A DNA stretch of 64,000 nt from Vibrio metoecus (GTDB lineage: Bacteria > Pseudomonadota > Gammaproteobacteria > Enterobacterales > Vibrionaceae): positions 1,178,001 to 1,242,000 of the forward strand of contig NZ_CP035686.1 in the NCBI RefSeq assembly GCF_009665255.1, given 5' to 3'. The notes under the pieces were generated by a model. The model saw nothing but the letters and a program-made list of their open reading frames with translations, did not search any database and had not been told where the DNA came from. Position 1 is the first letter of the stretch, and every line of letters starts with the position of its first letter. Below, piece by piece: positions 17,481 through 26,979 of the stretch. Made by a program: the position numbers and the translations under genes.

Positions 17481-18618
17481 GCTGGCCTCCCAGCATGCTG
17501 TTATCCACGACACTTTCCTGTTCGGTGACGCCCTCTAAAATTTCAACCTGTACTCCGTCAGATAAACCCAGTTTGACCGGATGAGCGGTGTAGCCCTGTG
17601 CAGAGTTATCGGCAATCAACACCATGGGTGAGTCCGCTTCAAACTTGAGCGCCCGTTCAGGTAAGGTGAGTACATTGTCTGCCCGCTGTAAGGTAATTTG
17701 AGCACTGGCAGAAAAACCAGAACGTAACGTGATGCTCTCGGGGATCTGCAGTTGAGCAATTTCAACTTCAAAGCCATTATCAAAACTTTTGTTCTCTTTG
17801 TTTTCTGGATTATTTAAGCGTTCAGATTGAATGGCGACTTTACGGACTTGCCCCTGAATTGATTGTTCAGGATAAGGCGCAACCGTGATGGTGGCGGGCA
17901 TGCCCGCATTGAGCTGAGCGGCATCATGTTCACTGACGCTGCCTTTAAATACGATATTTTTCATATCCGCTAGCTGCATCATTTCCGTTGCGGCTTGGCT
18001 TGATTCAGTGGAAATGATCGGCTCTCCGACCTCGACTTTGATATTTAAAATCGTGCCACTGATCGGGGCATATAGGGTAGAGGAGAGCTTGGCTTGCCCA
18101 ATCGAAGCTTCACCGCTACGGATCAACTCTAGGTTTTGGCGTTTTTGCTGTACTTCGGCTTTCTTGGCTTTGACATCGGCCTTCGCACGAACGTAATCAT
18201 CATAATTGGCAGGAATAATCTGTTGTTTGACTAAGCGTTCAAGGTTGTCCAAGCGTTGTAAATCTGATTCTAAGTTAGCTTCACTTTGCATGAGTTCGGT
18301 GGAGGCATCGGTTAACGCTTGTGGCGTTGGGTTGGGGCGTACTTTGATCAACGGTTGTCCTTGTTCAACGTGCTGACCTTCATGCACGTAAATCTCTCCG
18401 ACAATGCCGTTAATTTGTGATTTTATCGCGACCGCATGTGAAGGCACTATCTGACCTACGGCGACGGCTTGTTTTTCGATTGTGCCACGGCTGACACTGA
18501 GCGTTGGCAACGGTGATGACGCTTCAGGAGAGTAAGCCAAAGTGTAATAACCCCCTGCAAGCCCCACACCAATCAAGGTAGCCAGAAGTGTCCAACGTTT
18601 TGTCATAAGAAAACTCAT
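17473..18618 (-). CDS. Periplasmic adaptor (HlyD/MacA-type membrane fusion protein)
   Basis: A 381-residue adaptor. It has an N-terminal signal anchor (about 8-28), a biotinyl-lipoyl-like half (KSQINGIVGEIYVHEGQHV), a long coiled-coil hairpin (about 100-170) and a beta-barrel domain (about 215-300). It is the first gene of the exporter operon. Met5 (18606) is an alternative start. MacA is the nearest recalled relative. Confidence 0.88.
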   Translation of the reverse strand: MSFLMTKRWTLLATLIGVGLAGGYYTLAYSPEASSPLPTLSVSRGTIEKQAVAVGQIVPSHAVAIKSQINGIVGEIYVHEGQHVEQGQPLIKVRPNPTPQALTDASTELMQSEANLESDLQRLDNLERLVKQQIIPANYDDYVRAKADVKAKKAEVQQKRQNLELIRSGEASIGQAKLSSTLYAPISGTILNIKVEVGEPIISTESSQAATEMMQLADMKNIVFKGSVSEHDAAQLNAGMPATITVAPYPEQSIQGQVRKVAIQSERLNNPENKENKSFDNGFEVEIAQLQIPESITLRSGFSASAQITLQRADNVLTLPERALKFEADSPMVLIADNSAQGYTAHPVKLGLSDGVQVEILEGVTEQESVVDNSMLGGQHE

Positions 18619-19107
18619 TTATTCTATCAATTGATTACAGACGGGATTCAGACTTGGAATGATAGGGAAAGTTCAAAAAAACGTTGTTTTTTTAATTTGA
18701 TATTCTCTCAGCATCACATACACGTTTTATCAAAAATTCATATCAAGTCGCCCAATATTTAGGTTTATTACTCTAATTTGTCGAGATTATGTTGTTATTG
18801 ATAATTAATTCATTGTGATAATTAACTTAATATTCATGCCAATATTTATTTTACCTTTCAAAATATTTTCAGAATCGTGATTTTCTTCATTATCTATGAA
18901 TCTTATCGCTATGGAACGTTCCCACTTGAGATGCTCGTCACTTAAAACATAAAAAAAGTGAATGTATTATGCGCTTCGCTTGTGGTGCGTCTTATGGATA
19001 AGTGCAGTGGTCACCATAAAGTGTTTGTTTGAACATTGTGAGATATTGTTCATAACAACAATGGAATACCTATAAAAATCAATGACAAAATGTCAATGGA
19101 GACAATA
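18619..19107. other. Intergenic region between the exporter operon and the porin gene
   Basis: About 490 AT-rich bases between two divergent genes. I see no convincing ORF and no long inverted repeat. A TGTGA-N6-GTTCA half-match to a CRP site lies at 19037-19052, and TATAAA at 19071 could be a -10 for the porin gene. Both are weak, so neither is called separately. Confidence 0.4.
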
Positions 19108-20079
19108 ATGAAAAATACCTACAAATTAGCGCTTGCTTCTCTTTTGGTTTCTGCAGCACTGAATGCACAAGCTGGCATCACGACAGAAAATGAACTGGGT
19201 AAGTTCAGCGTAAGTGGTGATGTTGAGTTTGATATCGACTTCACAGACAAAAACGAGACTGACAAGCAAGAGTTCAAACAGGGTGGACGCGTCTTAGTAC
19301 AGTTTGCTGCTGAACATAACGTATCGGGGGATCGTTATATTGGCATGCAAGCTCAACCTCTGCTGAAAACGAATGGCGATGTAGATCTAGATGATGCTTG
19401 GTTCGCGATGGGTAAAAAAGCGGATTGGCAACTCAAGGTTGGACGTTTCGAAGCTTTTGATTTGTTCCCAGTGGGGCAAGATACTATGTTGGCTTACGCG
19501 GGTACCGAACCATACCGTGCCAATGCAGCTCGTGGCCGCGGCGATAATGGCCAATTAGCCTTCTCTAAGCAGCTCGGTAATGTTTACCTCGAAGCCTCTT
19601 CATTATTTAAAAATGAGTCAGCGGCAGATCAAAACGCGGTATTCTTGCGTCCAGTGATTGCTTTCCAAGCGACGGAATCTTTCCGTATCGCAGGTGGTGT
19701 AGAAGCGAATGTCACTGCTGACAAGAAAGATGCTGCTAACGACTTTATCGGCTACGGTGTGACTGCAAACTACTCGGCGGATGCGTTGAGCCTCAATCTG
19801 AATTACGCTTTCCGTGATTTTGATACTACCGACACAAAAGAAGACAGCACGATTGGCGCTAACTTGCTATTCAATGGTTTCGGTTTGGGTCACATCTATT
19901 CACAAAACGAACTCGGTAGTGCGAAAGAAAAGCAAAACACAACTTACGCTTCTTATGAAATTGCTAACGTATGGGATGTGGATGCGCTTAACCTTTACTT
20001 AGGTACTTACTACTCAAAAGTGAGTGATACAGAAGACAAAGATCTTGGCGTTCGTCTACGTATTAAGTACTTCTTTTAA
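19108..20079 (+). CDS. Outer membrane porin-like beta-barrel protein
   Basis: A 323-residue exported protein. The signal peptide is MKNTYKLALASLLVSAALNA, cleaved after AQA, and alternating-residue beta strands run to a terminal Phe (IKYFF), the mark of an outer membrane barrel. The start at 19108 is preceded by GGAG; upstream in-frame ATGs lack one. Glycine- and aspartate-rich loops (GDVDLDDAWFAMGKKADWQLKVGRFE) suggest a general or sugar-specific porin of the Vibrio type. The substrate is not evident. Confidence 0.8.
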   Translation: MKNTYKLALASLLVSAALNAQAGITTENELGKFSVSGDVEFDIDFTDKNETDKQEFKQGGRVLVQFAAEHNVSGDRYIGMQAQPLLKTNGDVDLDDAWFAMGKKADWQLKVGRFEAFDLFPVGQDTMLAYAGTEPYRANAARGRGDNGQLAFSKQLGNVYLEASSLFKNESAADQNAVFLRPVIAFQATESFRIAGGVEANVTADKKDAANDFIGYGVTANYSADALSLNLNYAFRDFDTTDTKEDSTIGANLLFNGFGLGHIYSQNELGSAKEKQNTTYASYEIANVWDVDALNLYLGTYYSKVSDTEDKDLGVRLRIKYFF

Positions 20080-20105
20080 TTAGATCTATCCATGCCTTTT
20101 ATTTT

Positions 20106-20125
20106 AGCCCGCACAGTTGCGGGCT
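20106..20125 (+). terminator. Terminator of the porin gene
   Basis: Stem AGCCCGCA / TGCGGGCT with loop CAGT followed by a run of seven T. Confidence 0.9.
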
Positions 20126-20141
20126 TTTTTTATTGCATAAA

Positions 20142-20163
20142 AAGGCTGCCAAGAGGCAGCCTT
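20142..20163 (-). terminator. Terminator of katG
   Basis: On the minus strand AAGGCTGCC / GGCAGCCTT with a TCTT loop is followed by TTTATGC, 20 bases beyond the katG stop. Confidence 0.85.
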
Positions 20164-20182
20164 GAAAGGAGTGAAAGATGGA

Positions 20183-22357
20183 TTAGACCAGATCAAATCG
20201 ATCGGCGTTCATTACTTTAGTCCATGCGGCAACAAAGTCTTTCACGAATTTTTCTTTGTTGTCGTCCTGTGCGTACACTTCGGCATAAGCACGCAGGATG
20301 GAGTTAGAACCAAATACCAGATCAACACGAGTCGCAGTCCATTTTGCTTTGCCGCTCTTACGCTCAACAATCTCGTAAGAATTGCGACCCGTTGGTTTCC
20401 AGGTGTAGTTCATGTCGGTCAGATTAACGAAGAAATCGTTCGTCAATGCACCCACGCGGTCAGTAAATACACCGTGTTGGCTGCCACCGTAGTTGGTGCC
20501 GAGCACACGCAATCCACCAATCAATACCGTCATTTCTGGAGCGGTGAGGCGCAGCAATTGCGCTTTGTCGAGCAACATCTCTTCCGGTGTTACCACATAA
20601 TGCTTTTTCTGCCAGTTACGGAAACCATCCGCGACAGGTTCAAGCACTTCAAATGAATCTACATCCGTTTGTTCCAGTGTTGCATCACCACGTCCCGGTG
20701 CGAACGGTATGGTCACATTCACGCCCGCGGCTTTGGCCGCTTGTTCAATACCTACGTTACCTGCTAGAACAATCGTATCGGCGATACTGATGCCTGATTC
20801 AGCCGCAATTTTCTCCAGCACTGCCAGCACTTTGGTTAGACGAGCAGGTTCGTTACCTTCCCAATCTTTTTGTGGAGCGAGACGAATACGAGCACCGTTT
20901 GCGCCACCACGTTTATCAGAACCACGGTAAGTGCGAGCACTATCCCAAGCGGTGCTGACCATTTCGCTGATGCTTAGGCCGCTCGCCGCAATTTTTGCTT
21001 TGACCGCATTCACATCATAATCTTTACGACCCGCTGGCACTGGATCTTGCCAAATCAGCTCTTCTGCCGGTACATCTGGGCCAAAGTAGCGCGCTTTTGG
21101 TCCCATATCGCGGTGAGTCAGCTTAAACCAAGCACGAGCAAACACTTCTGAGAAGTAAGCGGGGTCTTTGTAGAAGCGCTCTGAAATCTTGCGATATTCA
21201 GGATCCATTTTCAGTGCCATATCGGCATCAGTCATGATTGGGTTGTAGCGAATGCTTGGATCTTCCACATCAACCGGTTTGTCTTCCTCTTTGATGTTGA
21301 TCGGTTCCCATTGCCATGCGCCGGCTGGGCTCTTCGCTAGTTGCCACTCGTAAGTGAACAGTAGGTAGAAGAAACCGTTATCCCATTTGGTTGGGTGAGT
21401 GGTCCACGCACCTTCAATACCACTGGTGACGGTATTACGGCCAACGCCACGGCTAGTGTGGTTGTTCCAGCCCAGACCTTGCTCATGCAGATCCGCGGCT
21501 TCTGGATCTGGGCCAAGGTTAGAGGCTTTGCCATTACCGTGCGCTTTACCGACGGTATGACCGCCCGCAGTCAGAGCAACCGTCTCTTCGTCATTCATTG
21601 CCATACGAGCGAAGGTTACACGCATGTCTTGCGCGGTTTTGAGTGGATCTGGATTACCATCAACACCTTCTGGGTTAACGTAGATCAAGCCCATCATTAC
21701 TGCTGCGAGTGGGTTTTCGAGATCGCGTTGACCAGAGTAACGGCTATTTTCACTACCGGATTTGGCAAGCCACTCTTTTTCAGAACCCCAGTAGATGTCT
21801 TTTTCTGGATGCCAGATGTCTTCGCGGCCAAAGGCAAAACCAAAGGTCTTCAGACCCATAGATTCATAAGCCATGTTACCCGCAAGGATCATCAGATCGG
21901 CCCAGCTGATTTTGTTGCCATACTTCTGTTTGATTGGCCACAGCAAACGGCGTGCTTTATCCAAGTTTGCGTTATCAGGCCAGGAGTTAAGAGGGGCAAA
22001 GCGTTGGTTACCAGTGCCTGCGCCACCACGACCATCAGCAATACGGTAAGTACCTGCAGAGTGCCATGCCATACGAATCATTAAACCGCCGTAGTGTCCC
22101 CAGTCGGCTGGCCACCATTCTTGGCTATTGGTCATTAACGCTTTGAGATCACGCTTTAACGATTCGACATCTAGCTTTTTCAGCTCTTCGCGGTAATTGA
22201 AATCAGCACCGAGTGGGCTGGTTTTGCTGTCATGTTGATGAAGGATGTCGAGGTTGAGGGCTTTAGGCCACCAGTCCATGTTGGACATGCCCGCCGAAGT
22301 CAAGCCTCCGTGCATCACAGGGCATTGGCCGCTTGAACCTGCTTTATTGTGCTCCAT
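20183..22357 (-). CDS. katG: Catalase-peroxidase KatG
   Basis: A 724-residue cytoplasmic haem enzyme that destroys H2O2 and acts as a peroxidase. The distal site is RMAWHSAGTYR and the proximal haem His is in GGHTVGKAHG. The Trp of the distal site, the Tyr of GLIYVNPEG and the Met of ARMAMNDEE are positioned to form the family's Trp-Tyr-Met adduct. Length is normal for the two-domain form. No OxyR site is called, though the 298-base divergent space to bglA leaves room for one. Confidence 0.97.
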   Translation of the reverse strand: MEHNKAGSSGQCPVMHGGLTSAGMSNMDWWPKALNLDILHQHDSKTSPLGADFNYREELKKLDVESLKRDLKALMTNSQEWWPADWGHYGGLMIRMAWHSAGTYRIADGRGGAGTGNQRFAPLNSWPDNANLDKARRLLWPIKQKYGNKISWADLMILAGNMAYESMGLKTFGFAFGREDIWHPEKDIYWGSEKEWLAKSGSENSRYSGQRDLENPLAAVMMGLIYVNPEGVDGNPDPLKTAQDMRVTFARMAMNDEETVALTAGGHTVGKAHGNGKASNLGPDPEAADLHEQGLGWNNHTSRGVGRNTVTSGIEGAWTTHPTKWDNGFFYLLFTYEWQLAKSPAGAWQWEPINIKEEDKPVDVEDPSIRYNPIMTDADMALKMDPEYRKISERFYKDPAYFSEVFARAWFKLTHRDMGPKARYFGPDVPAEELIWQDPVPAGRKDYDVNAVKAKIAASGLSISEMVSTAWDSARTYRGSDKRGGANGARIRLAPQKDWEGNEPARLTKVLAVLEKIAAESGISIADTIVLAGNVGIEQAAKAAGVNVTIPFAPGRGDATLEQTDVDSFEVLEPVADGFRNWQKKHYVVTPEEMLLDKAQLLRLTAPEMTVLIGGLRVLGTNYGGSQHGVFTDRVGALTNDFFVNLTDMNYTWKPTGRNSYEIVERKSGKAKWTATRVDLVFGSNSILRAYAEVYAQDDNKEKFVKDFVAAWTKVMNADRFDLV

Positions 22358-22548
22358 CTGTTACTCCTTGCTTGGCGTTATTGTATTTGAATTCACGACT
22401 CGAATGAAAAATCAGCTTTTATTCGAATAAGTTAAGTTTTTCAGTTGACGGTTAGAGTCTAGTCAGAGAATGCCATCGAGACTAATTAGAATTACCGATA
22501 CTTTTAATAGGTAATATTGACCTTTCTCATAATGACGGCTTTTAAATC

Positions 22549-22575
22549 TGTAACCGGTTTCTGAAACCGGTTACA
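22549..22575 (+). promoter_or_regulatory. Palindromic LacI-family operator before bglA
   Basis: Perfect 12-base arms TGTAACCGGTTT and AAACCGGTTACA are separated by CTG. Each arm contains its own AACCGGTT palindrome, so the site may be two LacI-type operators 15 bases apart. It lies 80 bases before bglA, upstream of the LacI regulator gene, and is the likely target of that regulator. Confidence 0.8.
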
Positions 22576-22655
22576 TTGTAAGAAAGTTTAAGTTATAGTG
22601 TCGGGAGTTTTATTGGGCTGAGAATGAATTTCTAATTTTGTGATAGGGGTCATCA

Positions 22656-24092
22656 ATGAGTAAGTCTGTTTTTCCTAATGATTTTTTGTGGGGTGGTGCG
22701 GTAGCAGCACATCAAGTGGAAGGCGGTTGGAATCAAGGTGGTAAAGGTGTGAGCATTGTTGATGTGCTGACTCGCGGTGCGCACGAAGTACCACGTCGGA
22801 TCACTGACGGGGTTATGGAGGGCGAATTTTACCCGAACCATCAAGCGGTCGATTTTTATCATCACTACAAAGAAGATATTGCGCTGTTTGCTGAGATGGG
22901 TTTTAAGTGTTTCCGCACGTCTATTGCGTGGACACGGATTTTCCCGAATGGCGATGAAGCACAGCCCAATGAAGCAGGTTTACAGTTTTATGATGATCTG
23001 TTTGATGAGCTACTGAAACATAACATCGAACCTGTCATTACGTTGTCACATTTTGAAATGCCGCTGCATTTGGTGAAGCAGTATGGCAGTTGGCTCAACC
23101 GCGATTTGATTGATCACTTCACCAAATTTGCGCAAGTCGTGATGACCCGTTACCAGCATAAGGTGAAATACTGGATCACCTTTAATGAAATCAATAACCA
23201 ACGTAACTGGAAGCTACCGATCTTTGGTTATTGCAACTCAGGTATGCTTTACGCTGGGCAAGACCACCCAGAGCAAGCCATGTACCAAGTGCTACATCAC
23301 CAATTTATTGCCAGCGCATTAGTGGTGAAACTGGGGCACGAGATCAATCCGGATTTTAAAATTGGCAGCATGATCCATATGATGCCGCTGTATCCTGCCA
23401 CTTCACGTCCGGAAGATGTTTTGCTGGCACAAGAGTTGATGCGTGAGAAATATCTGTTCAGTGATGTACAGGTTCGTGGCTATTACCCCAGTTATCTGCG
23501 CAAAGAGTGGCAACGCAAAGGCATCGAGATTGAGATGCAAGCTGGTGATGAGCAGATCCTGCGCCAAGGCTGCGCCGATTATCTCGCCATCAGTTACTAC
23601 ATGACTAATATTGTCTCTGCAGCGCCAGAACAAGAGGGCGAAACCACCTCTTTGTTTGAAACCAGCCGCTTAAACCCGTATCTTCCTGCGTCCGATTGGG
23701 GATGGCAGATTGATCCACAAGGTTTACGTTATGCGCTTTCTGAGCTGTATGAGCGTTACCAAAAACCGATTTTTGTGGTAGAAAATGGCCTCGGCGCGCT
23801 AGACACCGTCGAAGCGGATGGTTCAATCAACGATGATTACCGAATTCGCTACCTCTCTGAGCATATTGCGGCAGTCAAACAAGCGATCGACTATGACGGT
23901 GTTGAAGTGATGGGTTACACCCCTTGGGGCTGTATCGATTGTGTATCGTTCACCACTGGCGAGTACAAAAAACGCTACGGCTTTATCTACGTGGATAAAC
24001 ACGATGATGGCAGTGGCACCATGGCGCGCGCTAAGAAAAAGAGCTTCTACTGGTATCAACAAGTGATAGCCAGTAACGGAGAAAAGCTTTAA
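22656..24092 (+). CDS. bglA: 6-phospho-beta-glucosidase BglA (GH1)
   Basis: A 478-residue GH1 enzyme cleaving phosphorylated beta-glucosides in the cytoplasm. It aligns along its length with E. coli BglA as I recall it, with FLWGGAVAAHQVEGGWN at the start, acid/base Glu in TFNEINNQ, nucleophile Glu in FVVENGLGA, and the C-terminal ASNGEKL. No PTS permease gene is adjacent, so the phosphosugar must come from a transporter encoded elsewhere. A LacI regulator follows. Confidence 0.96.
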   Translation: MSKSVFPNDFLWGGAVAAHQVEGGWNQGGKGVSIVDVLTRGAHEVPRRITDGVMEGEFYPNHQAVDFYHHYKEDIALFAEMGFKCFRTSIAWTRIFPNGDEAQPNEAGLQFYDDLFDELLKHNIEPVITLSHFEMPLHLVKQYGSWLNRDLIDHFTKFAQVVMTRYQHKVKYWITFNEINNQRNWKLPIFGYCNSGMLYAGQDHPEQAMYQVLHHQFIASALVVKLGHEINPDFKIGSMIHMMPLYPATSRPEDVLLAQELMREKYLFSDVQVRGYYPSYLRKEWQRKGIEIEMQAGDEQILRQGCADYLAISYYMTNIVSAAPEQEGETTSLFETSRLNPYLPASDWGWQIDPQGLRYALSELYERYQKPIFVVENGLGALDTVEADGSINDDYRIRYLSEHIAAVKQAIDYDGVEVMGYTPWGCIDCVSFTTGEYKKRYGFIYVDKHDDGSGTMARAKKKSFYWYQQVIASNGEKL

Positions 24093-24099
24093 ATCGTGT

Positions 24100-24119
24100 C
24101 GGCGGCCTTTGGGTCGCCG
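24100..24119 (+). terminator. Probable terminator after bglA
   Basis: Eight-pair GC-rich stem, one pair GU (CGGCGGCC / GGTCGCCG), followed by CTTAATTTTTG. It could reduce read-through into the LacI gene. Confidence 0.55.
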
Positions 24120-24155
24120 CTTAATTTTTGCTGATGCAGGTTTGAAGGATTGTTG

Positions 24156-25163
24156 ATGGTAACCATAAACGACGTGTGTAAATTGGCGGGTGTCTCCAAA
24201 GCCACGGTATCACGAGTGCTGAATGAGACAGGTCAAGTCAAAGCACAAACGCGTGAAGCGGTACTTGCCGCCATGCAGCAGCTCGGTTATCAGCCCAACA
24301 GTTTGGCACAGGCACTTGCAACTAATACTACCAATTCGATTGGCTTGGTGCTGCCGCATTTTGAGAGCAGCTATTTTGGTTCCATCTTGTTTGAAGCCGA
24401 ACAAGGCGCGCAGAAAGCAGGAAAAAAACTGCTGGTCGTGAACAGCAAAAACAGTGAGCAAGGTGAAAAAGAAGCGGTTGCCACATTAGCGGCGCAGCGT
24501 TGTGATGCGACCTTGCTGTACAGTCGTCATTTGAGTGAAGTGCAATTACTTGAATTACAGCAGCAATATCCGTCGCCCTTAGTGATCCTCAATCGCCGTT
24601 TACATCATCCGCAATTACACAGCTTTGGTCTCGATCAAACGCAAATTGCTCAGTTAGCGATGCTGCATTTGTTGAATTTAGGGCATCGTCATATCGTCTG
24701 CATTACATCGCCGTTGGTGAGCGAGACGGGAAAAATTCGTTATCATGTCTATCAACAAGCGTTACATGAGCAAGGGATTGAGTTGAACTTGTCCTTTGTC
24801 ATCGAAGGGGATAACACACTGCTTGGTGGTTATCAGGCAATGCAACAACTGCTGCAACAAGGCATTTCCATGACGGCGGTTTTTGCCTGTAACGATGATA
24901 TGGCGCTCGGTGCAATGCGCGCCATGCATGAACATGGCATTAATGTACCCAAGCAAGTTTCCTTAATCGGGATTGATAATGAACCCGCAGCGGCTTTTGC
25001 TATCCCGAGTTTATCGAGCGTGAGTTTGCCGATCGGCGAGTTAACTCAGCAAGCAATGAGTTTGGCTGTCGAGATTGCTAATAAAAAACCACAAGATGCA
25101 CAGCATCGACTCTATCAAGGGAGTTTGATCGCCCGTGAATCCACCATAGCGCTCAAACTATGA
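24156..25163 (+). CDS. LacI-family transcriptional regulator
   Basis: A 335-residue LacI/GalR repressor. The N-terminal helix-turn-helix is TINDVCKLAGVSKATVSRVLN, followed by a hinge and a periplasmic-binding-like sugar domain (about 60-330). ATG 24156 follows GAAGGA; two preceding TTG codons are not needed. It is downstream of bglA and probably represses it through the operator at 22549. The inducer is likely a phosphorylated or free beta-glucoside. Confidence 0.9.
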   Translation: MVTINDVCKLAGVSKATVSRVLNETGQVKAQTREAVLAAMQQLGYQPNSLAQALATNTTNSIGLVLPHFESSYFGSILFEAEQGAQKAGKKLLVVNSKNSEQGEKEAVATLAAQRCDATLLYSRHLSEVQLLELQQQYPSPLVILNRRLHHPQLHSFGLDQTQIAQLAMLHLLNLGHRHIVCITSPLVSETGKIRYHVYQQALHEQGIELNLSFVIEGDNTLLGGYQAMQQLLQQGISMTAVFACNDDMALGAMRAMHEHGINVPKQVSLIGIDNEPAAAFAIPSLSSVSLPIGELTQQAMSLAVEIANKKPQDAQHRLYQGSLIARESTIALKL

Positions 25164-25298
25164 GTAAAACAGCAACGTGTCAGTAAAATTGCGGGGACAA
25201 AGCGCGATTTTACGCTTCATCTTGGCTATCCTGCTCCCCGATATTAATAAGTGAAGAAGCGGCATGCTTCTTACCGAATAACAGAAAAAGAGAACACC

Positions 25299-25661
25299 AT
25301 GACGATACATCGTATTAAACCAGGCACTCGTTGGTCTGACATCACCGTGTTTAACGGCATTGCCCATTTTGTTGAAGTCGCCGATAGCGACACGTCGGCC
25401 GATATGCAAGGCCAAGTTGAGCAGGTTCTCGCGCAAGCAGGGCGTCAATTGGCGAAGGTTGGCAGCGATCGTTCGCGTATTTTATCGGTGACGATTTATA
25501 TCACCGACTTTGCGGAGCTCCCAGTGCTTAACCAAGTTTGGGATGCTTGGTTCCCTGAAGGTTGCGCACCAAGCCGTGCTTGCGTGAAAGCGGAGTTGGC
25601 TGACCCAGATTATAAAGTCGAAATGGCTTTTGTTGCCGCCGCTGGCGAGCAGTACCAATAA
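25299..25661 (+). CDS. RidA/YjgF-family protein
   Basis: A 120-residue Rid-family protein. The Arg of APSRACVKAEL and the Glu near DYKVEM match the substrate-binding pair of imine deaminases. ATG 25299 is preceded by AAAGAG; a longer start with a GTG codon is less likely. It sits 10 bases before a YhcH gene. The specific substrate is not known. Confidence 0.85.
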   Translation: MTIHRIKPGTRWSDITVFNGIAHFVEVADSDTSADMQGQVEQVLAQAGRQLAKVGSDRSRILSVTIYITDFAELPVLNQVWDAWFPEGCAPSRACVKAELADPDYKVEMAFVAAAGEQYQ

Positions 25662-25671
25662 GGAATTTTTG

Positions 25672-26142
25672 ATGTTTATTAGCAATATGGCGCAGCGCCA
25701 GTTTTGCGCTGCACTGTCACCTAAATTGCAACAGCTAATTGATGAAGTATTACAGCGTGTAGCAACACCGCTACCGACGGGTAAGCATGAGTTGCAAGGT
25801 GATTCTGCGTTTTTCCTGGTGATGGATGATCACACTCAACCGCTCGCTCTGCGCCGTAGCGAGTGTCATGCGCGTTATTTGGATGTGCAAATTTTACTGC
25901 AAGGGCGTGAGCGTTTTGGTTATAGCCTAGCGCCGTTCAAGGGATTGGATGAAGATTTGCTAGCCACGCGCGATGTGGCATTCAGTGCGCAATTAGCCGA
26001 AGAACGGTTTGTCGATTTGGAAGCGGGTGATTTCATTGTGTTCTATCCCGGTCAACCGCATCGTCCACTGATTGCAGTAGAAGGCGAAGGTGAGCCGGTA
26101 CGTAAAGTGGTGATCAAGGTCGATAAAGCGTTATTTGAATAA
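25672..26142 (+). CDS. YhcH/YjgK/YiaL (EbgC-like) family protein
   Basis: A 156-residue cupin-type protein with the family pattern H..YLDVQILLQGRERFGY and a C-terminal GEPVRKVVIKVDKALF. Relatives include E. coli YhcH, linked to sialic acid use, and EbgC, a beta-galactosidase partner. Here it follows a RidA gene in a sugar-use neighbourhood. ATG 25672 is preceded by AAGGA. Catalytic role uncertain. Confidence 0.83.
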   Translation: MFISNMAQRQFCAALSPKLQQLIDEVLQRVATPLPTGKHELQGDSAFFLVMDDHTQPLALRRSECHARYLDVQILLQGRERFGYSLAPFKGLDEDLLATRDVAFSAQLAEERFVDLEAGDFIVFYPGQPHRPLIAVEGEGEPVRKVVIKVDKALFE

Positions 26143-26172
26143 ACATAGTTGCCACAGAAAGGCATTGATAAA

Positions 26173-26199
26173 AAAACGCCCATTTTCAATGGGCGTTTT
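26173..26199. terminator. Bidirectional terminator
   Basis: Stem AAAACGCCCA / TGGGCGTTTT with a seven-base loop. U-rich tails occur on both strands, so it can serve the YhcH gene and the convergent ugp operon. Confidence 0.88.
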
Positions 26200-26238
26200 G
26201 CTTTTCTATTTACTTTGCAATCAGTAGCGTGGTCAATA

Positions 26239-26952
26239 TCACTTGATAAAACGTTCTGGGAAATCTGAAAAAATCGCATCGACTTTGTCCAGATAACGGA
26301 ATTTGTCCACTTGATTGAGGGTGTAACACCAAATCTGATAACCACCATTTTTCAAATCACGGATGTGTTTTTCCGTGATCCAGCGGTAGTTGAGGTTGCA
26401 GCTAAACGCATTCACTTCTTTGAGCACTTGGCGATCACGCTGAGTTAAACGTTCACTCAAAATCCCCAATTTGTAGCCTGGGCAGTGTTGGTACAGTTGC
26501 AAAATAATGTCGTGGCTAAAACTCGACAGTAAGATTTTGTCAGCTACCAATGGGCTTTGATCTAGTTGTTCTTTTAAGTTTTGTACGACACTCGCCACAT
26601 CATGCTTATCGACTTTAACTTCGATATTCAGTCCTAAATCGTGCTCTGCTGCAAGCTCAAGCAACTCTTCCAGAGTCATGATCGGCTCGCCCGTAAAACG
26701 GGGATCAAACCAAGCACCGAAATCAAGCTGTTTCAGCTCGGCGAGTGTGTACTCATCAATGCGACCTTTGCCATTACTGCAACGGTCAATCGTATGGTCG
26801 TGACACACAACCAATACATTGTCTTTGGTCGGTTGTACGTCAACTTCAACCCAAGATAAGCCAAGGTTGATAGCCGCTTGTACACTGACACGGGTATTTT
26901 CTGGATACGTTCCAGCCACCCCACGGTGGCCGACGATGATTGAAGGCATCAT
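26239..26952 (-). CDS. ugpQ: Glycerophosphodiester phosphodiesterase
   Basis: A 237-residue cytoplasmic GDPD enzyme hydrolysing glycerophosphodiesters to glycerol 3-phosphate and an alcohol. Catalytic segments are GHRGVAGTYPENT, VCHDHTIDRCSNGKG and LNIEVKVD. It is the last gene of the ugp unit, as in enteric bacteria, 27 bases after the DeoR-family gene. Met1 and Met2 are both possible starts. Confidence 0.92.
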   Translation of the reverse strand: MMPSIIVGHRGVAGTYPENTRVSVQAAINLGLSWVEVDVQPTKDNVLVVCHDHTIDRCSNGKGRIDEYTLAELKQLDFGAWFDPRFTGEPIMTLEELLELAAEHDLGLNIEVKVDKHDVASVVQNLKEQLDQSPLVADKILLSSFSHDIILQLYQHCPGYKLGILSERLTQRDRQVLKEVNAFSCNLNYRWITEKHIRDLKNGGYQIWCYTLNQVDKFRYLDKVDAIFSDFPERFIK

Positions 26953-26979
26953 GCTTCCTTAGTGAGAACCACACTCAAA

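Noticed and set aside
19037..19052. CRP site before the porin gene
   Set aside because: Only the TGTGA half matches well; the other half is GTTCA instead of TCACA.
21395..22084. 229-codon open frame antisense to katG
   Set aside because: It is a shadow of a strongly conserved gene, has no ribosome site or family features, and similar long antisense frames occur opposite other genes here.
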